64,000 nucleotides of DNA, taken from positions 248,001-312,000 of the forward strand of contig NZ_CP009302.1 of NCBI RefSeq assembly GCF_000814825.1, written 5' to 3'. The stretch is from Berryella intestinalis. Its GTDB lineage: Bacteria; Actinomycetota; Coriobacteriia; Coriobacteriales; Eggerthellaceae. Both the position numbers and the translations under genes were made by a program. The first letter of the stretch is position 1. The number at the start of each line of letters is the position of its first letter. The notes under the pieces were generated by a model. That model was not told where the DNA came from and did not search any database. It saw only the letters and a program-made list of their open reading frames with translations. Shown here piece by piece: positions 26,157 through 35,711 of this stretch.

Positions 26157-27643
26157 CGCGTCGCCGGTTCGGCCACAGGCTGTGCAGCCGGCGTGAAACG
26201 GCTGATCAGCGGGACGATTATGAGCGACAGCACCATGGCCGCCGCCCCGCAGTTGATGGCCGAGGCGAAGATCGGCATCCCGAAGGATCCCAGCACCATG
26301 TTCCCGACGGTCAGGCCCACGCCGACGGCGAAGCTGGCCCATACCGCCGCGCGCGATACGCGCTTGGAGTAGAGCCCCCAGAAAAACGGACCGAGGAACG
26401 ACCCGGCCAGCGCTCCCCAGGATATGGACATGAGCTGGGCGATGAACGTGACCGAAGACGTGTACTGGACAAGCGCGATAGCAGCGGACACGGCCACGAA
26501 CACCGCCAGCAGCACGCGCATGCACGCCACTTTGCGCTCGGGCGTTTCGAAGTCGACCAGGTTGCGGTCGATGAGGTCGAGGGTGAGCGTCGACGACGAG
26601 GTGAGGACAAGCGATGACAGCGTGCTCATCGAGGCGGACAGCACCAGTACGATGACCAGGCCGATGAGGATATCGGGCAAGCCCGACAGCATGGTGGGGA
26701 CGATGCTGTCGTAGATGGGAAACCCGTTCACCCCGCGCTCGATCTGATCGCTGTAAAGCCGTCCGAAGCCGCCCAGGAAGTAGCTTCCGCCGGCGACGAC
26801 GAAGGCGAACAGAGTGGAGATGATCGCGCCTTTCTGCACGGCCGAATCGGTTTTGATGGCGTAGAACTTCTGGATCATCTGCGGCAGGCCCCAGGTGCCG
26901 AGGCTGGTGAGCACCACGACCCCAATCAGGTTCGGCAGATCGGGCCCGAACAGGCTGGTGAACGGGGCGGTCATGGCGATGGCGGGGTCGGACACCTCCG
27001 AGAGGCCCTGTATCGCCTGGGCGATCCCGCCGTTTCCGTTCAGCACGCCCAAGATGACCGCAGCGATGCCGAACAGCATGACGAGGCCCTGGACGAAGTC
27101 GTTCACCACGGTGGCCGTGTACCCTCCCAGCACTACGTAAGCGCAGGTGGCGATAGCCATGATGACGACGCAGGCTTCGTAGGGGATGCCGAAGGCCATG
27201 CCGAACAGGCGCGAGAGCCCGTTGTAGACGCTGGCGGTGTAGGGGATGAGGAACACGAAGATGATGGCGGCCGAGGCGATGCGCAGCGCGTTCGATCCGA
27301 AGCGCTTCCCGAAGAATTCGGGCATGGTGGCCGCGTTCAGCTCGCGGGTCATCGCGCGGGTCTTCGGGCCCAGCACCCACCAGGCAAGCAGGCTTCCCAG
27401 GATGGCGTTTCCCACGCCGATCCAGGTGGCGGCAAGGCCGTACTTCCATCCGAACTGCCCGGCGTACCCGACGAAGATGACGGCGGAGAAGTAGCTGGTG
27501 CCGAACGCGAACGCCGACATCCAGGGGCCGACGTTGCGCCCGCCCAGCACGAACCCGTCCACACTGCGCGACGCTGCGCGCGTGGCGAAGCCGATTCCGA
27601 TGGCCGAAGCCAGGAAAACGAGGACCATCAGTATTTTTATCAT
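26153..27643 (-). CDS. Sodium:solute symporter (SSS family)
   Basis: A 496-residue membrane protein with about 13 helices. SSS-family features: GFVLGGRNVGPWMSAFAFG in helix 1-2, YVVLGGYTATVVNDFVQG, and LVLSASMSTLSSLVLTSSS, which holds the sodium-site serines. Substrates in the family include proline, pantothenate and other small molecules; the substrate here is not evident. The gene has a leader of about 215 bases with a small open frame and competing hairpins. Its 3' end overlaps that of the glycosidase by 4 bases. Confidence 0.85.
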   Translation of the reverse strand: MIKILMVLVFLASAIGIGFATRAASRSVDGFVLGGRNVGPWMSAFAFGTSYFSAVIFVGYAGQFGWKYGLAATWIGVGNAILGSLLAWWVLGPKTRAMTRELNAATMPEFFGKRFGSNALRIASAAIIFVFLIPYTASVYNGLSRLFGMAFGIPYEACVVIMAIATCAYVVLGGYTATVVNDFVQGLVMLFGIAAVILGVLNGNGGIAQAIQGLSEVSDPAIAMTAPFTSLFGPDLPNLIGVVVLTSLGTWGLPQMIQKFYAIKTDSAVQKGAIISTLFAFVVAGGSYFLGGFGRLYSDQIERGVNGFPIYDSIVPTMLSGLPDILIGLVIVLVLSASMSTLSSLVLTSSSTLTLDLIDRNLVDFETPERKVACMRVLLAVFVAVSAAIALVQYTSSVTFIAQLMSISWGALAGSFLGPFFWGLYSKRVSRAAVWASFAVGVGLTVGNMVLGSFGMPIFASAINCGAAAMVLSLIIVPLISRFTPAAQPVAEPATR

Positions 27644-27705
27644 GGGTGATTCCTATCGATACTGCCGCTGTCTGGAGCGGTCGCCGAAACAAAGGGGTCG
27701 GAGGC

Positions 27706-27760
27706 GCACACGGTTGTTGCCGCACGGGCAGCGCAGCGCGAAGGGGCCGCGCCCGTGTGC
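27706..27760 (-). promoter_or_regulatory. Competing hairpins in the symporter leader
   Basis: On the minus strand GCACACGGGC (27751-27760) can pair either with GCCCGTG (27723-27729) or, as an 8-bp perfect stem, with CCGTGTGC (27706-27713). The two structures exclude each other. This is the layout of an attenuator or other RNA switch, but no known riboswitch core is recognised. Confidence 0.4.
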
Positions 27761-27858
27761 TATAGGTATCGGTAGGAATAGGGGGAGGGGACGACAACCG
27801 CGCCGACCCGCGCCCCGAGGGCGTCGGTCGAGGATACGTATGTCGTCGAAGTGTTCAT
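27760..27858 (-). CDS. Possible leader peptide upstream of the symporter (32 aa)
   Basis: A short frame beginning ATG at 27858 and ending TAG at 27760-27762. It encodes a 32-residue peptide that ends PSPYSYRYL, with three tyrosines in the last six residues. Its stop codon overlaps the shared arm of two competing hairpins. A TATAGT -10 at 27868-27873 would make it nearly leaderless. A regulatory leader peptide sensing translation, perhaps of tyrosine codons, is an inference; it could be fortuitous. Confidence 0.3.
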   Translation of the reverse strand: MNTSTTYVSSTDALGARVGAVVVPSPYSYRYL

Positions 27859-27867
27859 GGCGTGGAA

Positions 27868-27873
27868 CTATAG
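27868..27873 (-). promoter_or_regulatory. -10 element for the symporter leader
   Basis: TATAGT on the minus strand, about 225 bases upstream of the symporter start. No consensus -35 is seen at the expected distance. Confidence 0.4.
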
Positions 27874-27885
27874 CAGAACGAAAAG

Positions 27886-27944
27886 CGGGCCGGCAGGAGA
27901 AATCGCCTTGAAACATGTCGTTAGCAAAATCTCCTGCCGGCCCG
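27886..27944 (-). terminator. 15-bp perfect inverted repeat after the zinc-ribbon gene
   Basis: CGGGCCGGCAGGAGA (27886-27900) and TCTCCTGCCGGCCCG (27930-27944) form a perfect stem with a 29-base loop. On the minus strand a TTTT run follows at 27881-27884. It lies 40 bases after the zinc-ribbon stop and before the symporter leader, so termination is the likely role, although the loop is unusually long. Confidence 0.6.
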
Positions 27945-27984
27945 TCGAGGGGCTTCGAGTCTTCGTTCGGGAGGCTGTCGAGCT

Positions 27985-29067
27985 CTAGCCCCGCGTGATC
28001 ATTAAGCTGTAATCTCCTGCGACGCTGGATACCAGTGCATTGTACACGTTTCCGTCGAGGTCGGTCACCTCGTAGATGCGGGTCAGCCCGTCATCGGAGC
28101 GGAACTCGAGGTTCTGGGCGTCCGTATTGACGACGGAACTCGCGAACGAGTCGAGCGAGTCATATGATTTTCCGCAGCTCACAAAGAAATCTCCACTCTC
28201 AAGCAACTCGGTTGACGAGAGCGATCTGATCGTATCGAGAGGCACGTCATTGGAGAGGGAATCGTACAGGTCGACGCTGCGCGACATATCGTCGTTGATC
28301 CAACCCTGCCACTGCCGGTCGAACTTCAGGCCGCAGGATTGAAGGAGCCCGTCGAGATCGGAGCCGTCGATGTTGATGAGGGCGTAGACCGTGGGGTTGT
28401 CCTTCGCGTCTTTCAGGCGGCTGCTGTCGAGGGTGCCGGTGGAGGGAGCGGGCGTGCCCTTGGACGTGTCGGGAGCGCTCTTCGAGTTGCTGCCGGCATC
28501 GGGCAGCGAGCTTTTCGGCGCGCTGGGCGCGGTGATGGCCGTATCGGACCTGGCGATGTCGTTCGACGCCTGGCTGAAGGCGTTGAACATTGCGATGACC
28601 ATGAAGACGTAGGAAACGACGCAGAGTCCCAGGATAACGGAGACGACGACCTTGACGACTTTCGACCAGGTGCAGGACTTCAGCCACATGAGCACGATGC
28701 CGACCGGCCAGAAGAAGAGGAGGAACAAGACGATGACCCAGGTCTTGCCGTACCAGGGCGTGCTCGAAGCCTGGTTGTAGATGGGCTGGCCGTAGGGAGC
28801 CTGGGGCTGTCCCACAGGAGGGACAGGCTGCTGGCCCGGGGCCGATTCGGGCTGGGGGCTTGCCGCGGCGGGTTGCGCGACCTCGCCGGCAGGTTGCGGT
28901 GCGGCGGCAGGTTGCTGGTAGCCTGCGGGTTCGGGCTGCGTTTCTGCGGGCTGGGGTGCGCTGGGCTGTTGGGGCGCGTCTGCGGGCGCTGCGGGCAGCG
29001 CCGTGCCGCATTCCGTGCAGAAAAGGGCGTTATCCGGGCATTCCGAACCACACTGAGGGCACTTCAT
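27985..29067 (-). CDS. Zinc-ribbon membrane protein, unknown function
   Basis: A 360-residue protein. An N-terminal zinc ribbon has four cysteines (C3, C6, C17, C20; MKCPQCG ... FCTECG). A Pro/Ala/Gln-rich linker runs to about residue 108, two transmembrane segments lie at about 109-128 and 138-160, and an external C-terminal domain of about 190 residues begins with a Ser/Asp/Thr-rich stalk. ATG 29067 follows AAGGATC. The build resembles zinc-ribbon membrane proteins of Gram-positive bacteria without known function; the tail domain is not recognised. Confidence 0.7.
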   Translation of the reverse strand: MKCPQCGSECPDNALFCTECGTALPAAPADAPQQPSAPQPAETQPEPAGYQQPAAAPQPAGEVAQPAAASPQPESAPGQQPVPPVGQPQAPYGQPIYNQASSTPWYGKTWVIVLFLLFFWPVGIVLMWLKSCTWSKVVKVVVSVILGLCVVSYVFMVIAMFNAFSQASNDIARSDTAITAPSAPKSSLPDAGSNSKSAPDTSKGTPAPSTGTLDSSRLKDAKDNPTVYALINIDGSDLDGLLQSCGLKFDRQWQGWINDDMSRSVDLYDSLSNDVPLDTIRSLSSTELLESGDFFVSCGKSYDSLDSFASSVVNTDAQNLEFRSDDGLTRIYEVTDLDGNVYNALVSSVAGDYSLMITRG

Positions 29068-29104
29068 AGGGGATCCTTTGATCGAAGAAATAAAACCTGG
29101 GTAA

Positions 29105-29110
29105 ATAATA
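29105..29110 (-). promoter_or_regulatory. -10 element for the zinc-ribbon gene
   Basis: TATTAT on the minus strand, 37 bases upstream of the ATG at 29067. The -35 region (TAGATG, 17 bases away) is weak. Confidence 0.4.
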
Positions 29111-29302
29111 CCCGATGAGTCGGGATGCATCTACCGTGCACCTCGGATTCCACCGACTATCGGGCTCGCGTGCCGTCTGGCTGCCGCGCCCCGACGCTTC
29201 AGAGCTTCGGCCTCCCTCGGGCTCGGCGGCGCGAAGGGGGCTTGTCGGGGCATCTTTCGAGGGGGTTGCCCGCGCCCGCGCGCATCGGGGCGGCTTGCGG
29301 GG

Positions 29303-29308
29303 TACAAT
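29303..29308 (+). promoter_or_regulatory. -10 element for the addB-addA operon
   Basis: TACAAT lies 33 bases before the ATG at 29342. AAGGGGG at 29326-29332 is the ribosome binding site. No clear -35 is seen. Confidence 0.4.
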
Positions 29309-29341
29309 CTCGTCCGAGCATTCGTAAGGGGGTTAGCCATC

Positions 29342-32050
29342 ATGTCGGCCGATATCGTGATCGTCGAGGGATTCGCCGAGGCGGATGCGTTCGTCAAGCG
29401 GGAAACGGAAGCGGGATCGTCCCTGTTCGGCGTCGAGGTGGTTCCCTGGGCCGCCTGGGTTTCCTCGCTATGGGACCTGTTCGGCGACGAGCGCAGGCTG
29501 GTCGACGGCACCCAGCGCGACCTGCTGCTGGGCCGCCTTGTGCGCGAGCGCCGCAAACGCGCGGAGGGCTCGGGCGCTCCGAACGACGGCGAAGCCGCGA
29601 TGTGGTCGGAAGGTTACGTGCGCTTCGCAGGCGAGCTCGCTTCCTCCGGCTTCGGCGTGCCTCTGTTCGAGCAGGGGATGTCCGATCTGGCGAAACGCTC
29701 GGCCCGCTTCGCCTGCGTGCGCGACCTTCTGTCCGACTATCGCAGCGCATTGGGAAAGATCGGTTTCGTGGAACCCGGTGACGCGCTGTCCTTCCTGGTC
29801 CAGCGCCAAGACGAGGTGTTTCCCCGCAAAAGGGCCGTGCGCTTCTCGGGGGGCGCGGCGATGACGCATCAGCAGCGCTGGTTCTTCGAATCGTGCGGCA
29901 ACCTCGAGCTGGACGAGACGGGCGCCGATGGCGGCCGGGACGAAGGCCGGGCCATGATCGGGCGTTTGCCCGAGGGCATCGAGCTGCGATTCGTGTTCCC
30001 CTCGGGGGCCTACGCCCAGGCGGCCGCCATCGCGGATGCCCTGCGCGCGCTTCCGGACGGATGCGATGTCGTGGTGGCATGCGACGATCCGATCGGCCTG
30101 TTCGAGAAGCTGGTCGATGTGCTGGAACCTCCCCTGTTCGCGTCTGCGAAGCTGCCGTTTTTCAGGACGGCGTTCGGGGCTGCGGTCAAGGGGCTGAACC
30201 GCCTTTCGTCCGACGATGCATCGTGGGTGCCGTGCCTGGTCGACGTGGTGGGAAACCCCCTCCTGGGCTTTCCCGAGTGGCGCTCGCAGCGCTTGGACGC
30301 GCAGCTGAGGGCCGACCGTTTGTCGGACAAGGGCCGGGTGCTGTCCGAGCTGCGCGCCGAAAGCGAGCTGTTCGGGCGGTTCGAGGAGGTCGCGCTCGAT
30401 CCCGAAGCCGACGTGCTGCTCGATTCGATCCGCGACGGCATTCGGGGTCAGCGCCGCAACGGTGAGCACTTCGAAGCCGACCAGATCGCGGCGACCTACG
30501 CGTTCCAATCGGTTACGTCGGCGGCTCGCCGGGCGCAGGCGGATATGCGGGACTGCATGAGGGCGCTTGAGTCGGTGCGCGTTCCCGTTTCGAGGTCGCG
30601 CTCGGAAGGCTCGGCTTCGGGAAGCGTGCGGTTCTTCGAGCACCGCGAGGCGGCGCGCCTCGGGGCTGGTTCGTGCGACGTCGTGCTGGTGTGCGACATG
30701 GACAGCGTCTCCCAATCGGTGTCCGACCACGCCTCGGCGGCCCAGGCGGTTCTTTCCGATTTGGGGATGCCGCCGTGCGAATCGTCCCTCGATCGCGCTC
30801 GGCGCCGGTTCGCCCGCCTGCAGCGCCTTCCCCGTCGCGTCTTCGCGGTCGAGCGCGCGTTGAACGACATCGATGCGGCCGAGGCGTACCCGTCGGTGGT
30901 TCTGGAGGAGTTCGTCGATGCCTACCGCGACGATCCCACCGATATCGACGAGGTGAAAAACGCCTTCCACCTGCCGCCCGACCTGCACGGACTCGCATCC
31001 GAGCGCGGCGAGGAGACGCTGTTCGAAAACGAGCGCCCGTCTTCGGGGGGCGCCGAGCTGGCGGAGTGCCCGGATGCAGGCGGGCCTTTGGGGTGCGTGC
31101 CCGCCTCGTCGGCGGCCCTCGTTCACCCCGAGAGGCCGGGCCCGTACCGATGGTGCCCGTCTCCCTCCCAGATCGAGATGTACCTGGAGTGCCCCTACCG
31201 ATGGTTCGTCGAGCGGCGGCTGCGACTCGTTTCCCCTGCCGAGCTGTTCGGGCCGTCTGAGCAGGGGACGTTCGCCCATGCTGTGCTCGAGTCCTTCTAC
31301 CGGCGGTTCCAAAGCGAAGTGGCGCCCAAGGTGAGCGGGGACAACATCGAGCGCGCGCGCCAGATCATGCGCGAGGAAGCGGACCGGGCAGCCGAGCTGC
31401 AGCCCTCCCTCGAGCCGGGGCGCCGCCTGGTGGCCCTCGACCACTTCGAGCGGCGCCGCCTGGAGGAGCTGAAGGGCTTCCTCGTGGGCTATCTGGACAC
31501 CGAGGCGGCGCTCCTCGCGCGGTTTCATCCCGCTTACCTGGAATACGCGCTTCCCGAGGATCCGCCGGTCACGTACGCGGGCCGCGCGATCCGCGGGCGC
31601 GTCGACCGCATCGACGTGGACGGGCACGGCAACGCGGTGATCATCGACTACAAGGGGTCGCTCTCCGCGCGCTACAACGTCGAGGCCGCCCGCGAAGAGG
31701 GGTCGTGCAAGGTCCAGGCGCTCGTATACGCCCAGGCGGTGAAGCGCGCGCTGGGTTTGAACGTGGTGGGCGCGCTGTTCGTGCGCTATCGTCGTGCGGC
31801 GGGGGATCGCGTCGCCGGCTTGTACGACCCTGCGGTTATCGGTGGTGCGGACCTTCCCGTGTCGAAGCCCGAGAAGCTGTCCTGCGACGTGGAGGGGCCC
31901 TTCGGGTTCGCGGAGCTGATGGACGAGACGGAGGCGCGCGTTGAAGAGGCCCTCGCGCGCCTGGAAGCGGGCGAGATAGGCCCCGAGCCGCTGCATGCGG
32001 ACGTGTGCGCGTACTGCCCGGTTCCCCGATGCCCGAAGCGAGGTGCGTAA
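29342..32050 (+). CDS. AddB-like nuclease subunit (PD-(D/E)XK)
   Basis: A 902-residue partner of AddA in a double-strand-break resection complex. The C-terminal nuclease has GRVDRIDVDG and the active-site IIDYKGS (about residue 767). Iron-sulfur cysteines flank it: one in LECPYRWF (about 616) and three in CAYCPVPRC (about 889-897), as in AddB and Cas4. The N-terminal helicase-like region lacks a recognisable Walker A (GxxGxGKT), so ATP binding is probably lost here. The stop lies 4 bases before the AddA start. Confidence 0.8.
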   Translation: MSADIVIVEGFAEADAFVKRETEAGSSLFGVEVVPWAAWVSSLWDLFGDERRLVDGTQRDLLLGRLVRERRKRAEGSGAPNDGEAAMWSEGYVRFAGELASSGFGVPLFEQGMSDLAKRSARFACVRDLLSDYRSALGKIGFVEPGDALSFLVQRQDEVFPRKRAVRFSGGAAMTHQQRWFFESCGNLELDETGADGGRDEGRAMIGRLPEGIELRFVFPSGAYAQAAAIADALRALPDGCDVVVACDDPIGLFEKLVDVLEPPLFASAKLPFFRTAFGAAVKGLNRLSSDDASWVPCLVDVVGNPLLGFPEWRSQRLDAQLRADRLSDKGRVLSELRAESELFGRFEEVALDPEADVLLDSIRDGIRGQRRNGEHFEADQIAATYAFQSVTSAARRAQADMRDCMRALESVRVPVSRSRSEGSASGSVRFFEHREAARLGAGSCDVVLVCDMDSVSQSVSDHASAAQAVLSDLGMPPCESSLDRARRRFARLQRLPRRVFAVERALNDIDAAEAYPSVVLEEFVDAYRDDPTDIDEVKNAFHLPPDLHGLASERGEETLFENERPSSGGAELAECPDAGGPLGCVPASSAALVHPERPGPYRWCPSPSQIEMYLECPYRWFVERRLRLVSPAELFGPSEQGTFAHAVLESFYRRFQSEVAPKVSGDNIERARQIMREEADRAAELQPSLEPGRRLVALDHFERRRLEELKGFLVGYLDTEAALLARFHPAYLEYALPEDPPVTYAGRAIRGRVDRIDVDGHGNAVIIDYKGSLSARYNVEAAREEGSCKVQALVYAQAVKRALGLNVVGALFVRYRRAAGDRVAGLYDPAVIGGADLPVSKPEKLSCDVEGPFGFAELMDETEARVEEALARLEAGEIGPEPLHADVCAYCPVPRCPKRGA

Positions 32051-32054
32051 AGCC

Positions 32055-35000
32055 ATGGGACTGATGCCCGGACAGCGGGAATGCGTCGATACCCTCGATC
32101 GGCCGGTGGCGGTGGCCGCCGGGGCGGGATCGGGCAAGACCTTCACCCTCACCAAGCGCATCGCGCATGCGGTCGAGTCGGGGTTCGTGGGCGGCATCGA
32201 CGAGGTGCTGGCCATCACCTTCACCACGAAGGCCGCCGGCGAGCTGAAGGCGCGCATCAAAAACGAGTTGCGTGCGATCGGCCGCATCGACCAGGCTCTT
32301 TTGGTGGACGATGCGTGGATATCGACGATCCACGGCATGTGCGCCCGGCTGCTGCGCGCCCATGCGGTCGAACTGGGGATCGACCCGTGCTTCTCGATGG
32401 CCGACGAGCCCTCGGTCGCGCGGTTGAAGGGCGAGGCGCTCGAAGGGGCGCTGCGCCGTGCCGAGGACCGTTTCGGATCGGAAGCGGTAGGCGCCCTGCA
32501 CGACGAGTACGGAGCGGCGGACGGCGGGGTCGCGGCCTTGGCGTCCGAGCTGATGGGCATGGCGCTCGCCTCCGAGGGCGGGGTGTCGTCGCTGGTGGCT
32601 CGCACGCCGCGGCTGTCGGTCCATCAGGCGATCGCCTACCTGGGGGAATGCGCGGCCTCGGTGGCCGAGGTGTGGGTCCAGCTGCCCGAAACCGACAAGC
32701 GCATCGCGCCGAAGCTCGCGACTCTCGAGGCGGCGGAGCGCCTGGAGAAGCTGTCGTGTGCGCCCGATCCGTCGCTGATCGAGGCCCTGTCCATCGCGCG
32801 CGACGTGGTGCGCGTGCCGGGAAACTGCGGTGCGAAGTTCAAGGACCGCGCGCAGCGGGTCGACGCCGATTTCGCCTACGCGGTCCAGACCGCCCGCCTG
32901 CTGCATGCCGCCGGCTCCCTCTCCATGCTGATCGCGATCGCCGAGGACGCATCCGCGTCGTTCCAGCGCGCCAAGGCCGAGCTGGGCGTTCTGGACAACG
33001 ACGACCTGCTGGTCATGGCGCATAGGGCCCTGGTCGAGCGCCCCGAGATCGCCGCGCGCTACGAGGACCGGTTCAAGCTGGTGATGATCGACGAGTTCCA
33101 GGACACCGACCAGATGCAGGTCGATATGATCAAGCGCCTGGCGGGCCCGGGTGCGCGCCGCCTGTGCACGGTGGGGGACTGGCAGCAGAGCATCTACCGG
33201 TTCCGCGGGGCAGACGTGTCGGTGTACCGCGATCATCTGGAAAAGGTCGGGACGGAAGGCGAAGGGAAGGTCATCGAGCTGGCCGACAACTTCCGCAGCC
33301 ATGCCGACGTGCTGGCGTTCGTCGACCGCGTTTTCGAGCAGCCGCAGGTGTTCGGCGGCCGGTTCATGAGCCTCAAGCCCGGCCGCGACGAAAGCCGCGT
33401 CGGTCGCGCGCTGCCCGCGGGCATGCCGCGCGTCGCGGTCGACCTGTTCAGCACGCAAGCGCGGGTGACGCACGGAACCGATGTGGCGGCCCGTCTGCGG
33501 GCCCGTCGCATAGCCGAGCGCTTCGCCGCCTATCGGGAGGCGGGGTGCGCCGCCTCCGACATGGTGCTGCTGTTGGGCCGCATGCCGAAGGCCTCGATGT
33601 ACGCCGACGAGTTGCGCGCGCTCGGTTTCAACTGCGTGGTGGCGGGCGGATCGGTGTTCTCGTCCTCGCTCGAGGCGCTCGAAGTCGCCTCGCTGCTCGA
33701 CGCGCTGGCCGACGAGCACGACACGCAGGCGCTGTACCAGGTCCTCACCGGGACTATGTTCGAGGTTTCCACGGCCGACCTGCTGTATCTGGGAACCGCG
33801 TGCGACGAGGGGGAAGTGCGGCCGCGCGGCATCGATCGCGGCCTGTCCGACCTTGTGCGCGGCGTCGAGCCCGAGGGCGCCGTCGTGTCGGAGCGCTTGG
33901 AAAACGCCCGGTACGTGCTTGGCGCGGCGCGCTCGATGCTGGGTGCGCACGGGGTGGCCCAGGCCGTCCGCTTCGCGTTCGTGGAGTCGGGTCTGGCCTC
34001 CCGCCTCCAGCAACGGGGCGGGGAAGGCCTGGCCAGCGCGGGAAACATGTACAAAGCCATCCGCATCGTCGAGGGGTTGGAGGCTTCCGGCGCGGGTGCG
34101 GCGGAAGTGGCCGGACTGTATCGCGCGACCATCGAGGGCAGCCGGCTTTCCCCCGGCGCGCTCTCGGCGCGGGTGGGCGACTTCGTCCGCATCATGACCG
34201 TCCATGCTTCGAAGGGTCTCGAGTTCCCGATCGTGGCCATCTCCGAAATGGACGAGAGGCGCCGTTTTTCGTCGCCGCTGCGGTGGGTGAGGCTGGGCGG
34301 GCGCATGTACCTGTCGCTGCTCGCCAAGGACGATCGCCTGGCGGTTCCCTATGCGGCCGATCTGGCCGCCGCATCATGCGATTTCTTCGACGCCGACGAC
34401 GACGAGGACGGGCTCGCCCGCCTCGTGATGGAAGGCGACGACGCCGTGGCGGCCTGCGAGGCCATGGTCAGGTTGAACGATGTGGGCGAAACGGAGGAGG
34501 CCAAGCGGCTGCTCTACGTGGGCATCACGCGGGCCAAGGAGGCCGTGATCCTATCCATGAGGGGCGCGCGCACCAAGGAGCGCCCCGAGGGATCGCCCGG
34601 TGCGGGAGACCCCATGAGCGCCGTCGTCCCCGCGCTGGCGGGGCCGGGCGGTTTCTTCGACCAGGGCGAAACGATGCTTTCGTATCGCGGGTCGCAGCCT
34701 GCGGTGGTGGTCCACCAGAGCGTCCCCGAGAAGGAGGTGGCGCTCGACGAGATATTCCCGCCCCGCGATGAAGACGGCGTCGATACAGCCGAAGATGCTT
34801 TCATCGTGCCTGTTCACAAGCCATTCAAGCTGCCTTCGTACGGGACGTTCGAACCTGTGCGCTCGGGGTTTTTCAGCTACTCGTCGCTTGCCCACGATGC
34901 TGCCGACGGTGCGCCGGGCGCGGTCGACGTCGCGGCGCGCTACGCCGTATCGGTCGATGGGAGAAAACCGGTTGAGGGCGACCTCATCGACGCTGCCGAC

Positions 35001-35711
35001 CAGGGCCTGTTCGCCAGCGCGGACGGACAGGGTAAGGCGCGGGAGCGGTTCGGGCTGTCGTGGAGCGAGGGTTTCCTCGAATCAGAGGACGATCGGGCGG
35101 GCTTCTCGGTTTCCGATTCCGACAAGGCGACCGATTTGGGCTCGGCATTCCACCTGCTGGCGCAATACGCGGTGGATACACGCGGCGCGGACGGCATAAC
35201 GCCCCCCGCGCCCGGGCTCGTGAGGGCCCGCGCGGATCGCTTCGGCCTCGACCGCGCCGAAACCGCGCGGATCGAAGCGGCCCTGGGGCGGTGGGCGCGC
35301 AGCGACGTCGCGCGCGAGGTCGAGGCGTTCGACCGGGTGAGAAGCGAGGTTCCGTTCGCCTGCCCCCTCGATCTCGCCGACGGGTCCCGTGCGATCCTCG
35401 AGGGTGCGATCGACCTTCTGGCCGAGGATGCAGCTTCGGGACGCGCCCTCATCGTGGACTACAAGACGGGCGGCCGTCCCGACGAGGCGCCCGACGCCCT
35501 TTCCCGCAAGCATGCGCTTCAGGCGCTCTGCTATGCCTTCGTGGTGCTGGGTCAGGGATATAGCGAGGTCGAGGCCGTGTTCGTGCGCGTCGAGCAGCCG
35601 CGCGAGGGCGCGCCCGACACGCCCCAGTGCGTGCGCTACCGATTCACGCGCGACGACGCGGAGGATCTCGGGGTCGTGGTGCGCGGGCTAATCGAGCAGG
35701 CGTCCGTCTAG
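32055..35711 (+). CDS. addA: AddA-type UvrD/Rep helicase-nuclease
   Basis: A 1218-residue protein that unwinds and degrades broken DNA ends for recombination. Helicase motifs in order: Walker A AAGAGSGKTF (21-30), AITFTTKAAGELK, MIDEFQDTD (about 343), GDWQQSIYRFRGAD, MTVHASKGLEFP and LLYVGITRAKE. The C-terminal PD-(D/E)XK nuclease carries GAIDLLA and IVDYKTGG (about 1132). ATG 32055 is the first start after the addB stop. Its 3' end overlaps the convergent ferredoxin gene by 24 bases. Confidence 0.9.
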   Translation: MGLMPGQRECVDTLDRPVAVAAGAGSGKTFTLTKRIAHAVESGFVGGIDEVLAITFTTKAAGELKARIKNELRAIGRIDQALLVDDAWISTIHGMCARLLRAHAVELGIDPCFSMADEPSVARLKGEALEGALRRAEDRFGSEAVGALHDEYGAADGGVAALASELMGMALASEGGVSSLVARTPRLSVHQAIAYLGECAASVAEVWVQLPETDKRIAPKLATLEAAERLEKLSCAPDPSLIEALSIARDVVRVPGNCGAKFKDRAQRVDADFAYAVQTARLLHAAGSLSMLIAIAEDASASFQRAKAELGVLDNDDLLVMAHRALVERPEIAARYEDRFKLVMIDEFQDTDQMQVDMIKRLAGPGARRLCTVGDWQQSIYRFRGADVSVYRDHLEKVGTEGEGKVIELADNFRSHADVLAFVDRVFEQPQVFGGRFMSLKPGRDESRVGRALPAGMPRVAVDLFSTQARVTHGTDVAARLRARRIAERFAAYREAGCAASDMVLLLGRMPKASMYADELRALGFNCVVAGGSVFSSSLEALEVASLLDALADEHDTQALYQVLTGTMFEVSTADLLYLGTACDEGEVRPRGIDRGLSDLVRGVEPEGAVVSERLENARYVLGAARSMLGAHGVAQAVRFAFVESGLASRLQQRGGEGLASAGNMYKAIRIVEGLEASGAGAAEVAGLYRATIEGSRLSPGALSARVGDFVRIMTVHASKGLEFPIVAISEMDERRRFSSPLRWVRLGGRMYLSLLAKDDRLAVPYAADLAAASCDFFDADDDEDGLARLVMEGDDAVAACEAMVRLNDVGETEEAKRLLYVGITRAKEAVILSMRGARTKERPEGSPGAGDPMSAVVPALAGPGGFFDQGETMLSYRGSQPAVVVHQSVPEKEVALDEIFPPRDEDGVDTAEDAFIVPVHKPFKLPSYGTFEPVRSGFFSYSSLAHDAADGAPGAVDVAARYAVSVDGRKPVEGDLIDAADQGLFASADGQGKARERFGLSWSEGFLESEDDRAGFSVSDSDKATDLGSAFHLLAQYAVDTRGADGITPPAPGLVRARADRFGLDRAETARIEAALGRWARSDVAREVEAFDRVRSEVPFACPLDLADGSRAILEGAIDLLAEDAASGRALIVDYKTGGRPDEAPDALSRKHALQALCYAFVVLGQGYSEVEAVFVRVEQPREGAPDTPQCVRYRFTRDDAEDLGVVVRGLIEQASV

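Noticed and set aside
24516-27797. Long minus-strand frame covering the glycosidase and symporter
   Set aside because: Both real genes have clear family motifs; this frame is Arg/Pro-rich without any.
29468-32605. Long minus-strand frame opposite addB
   Set aside because: The plus-strand gene has nuclease motifs and Fe-S cysteines; the opposite frame has none.
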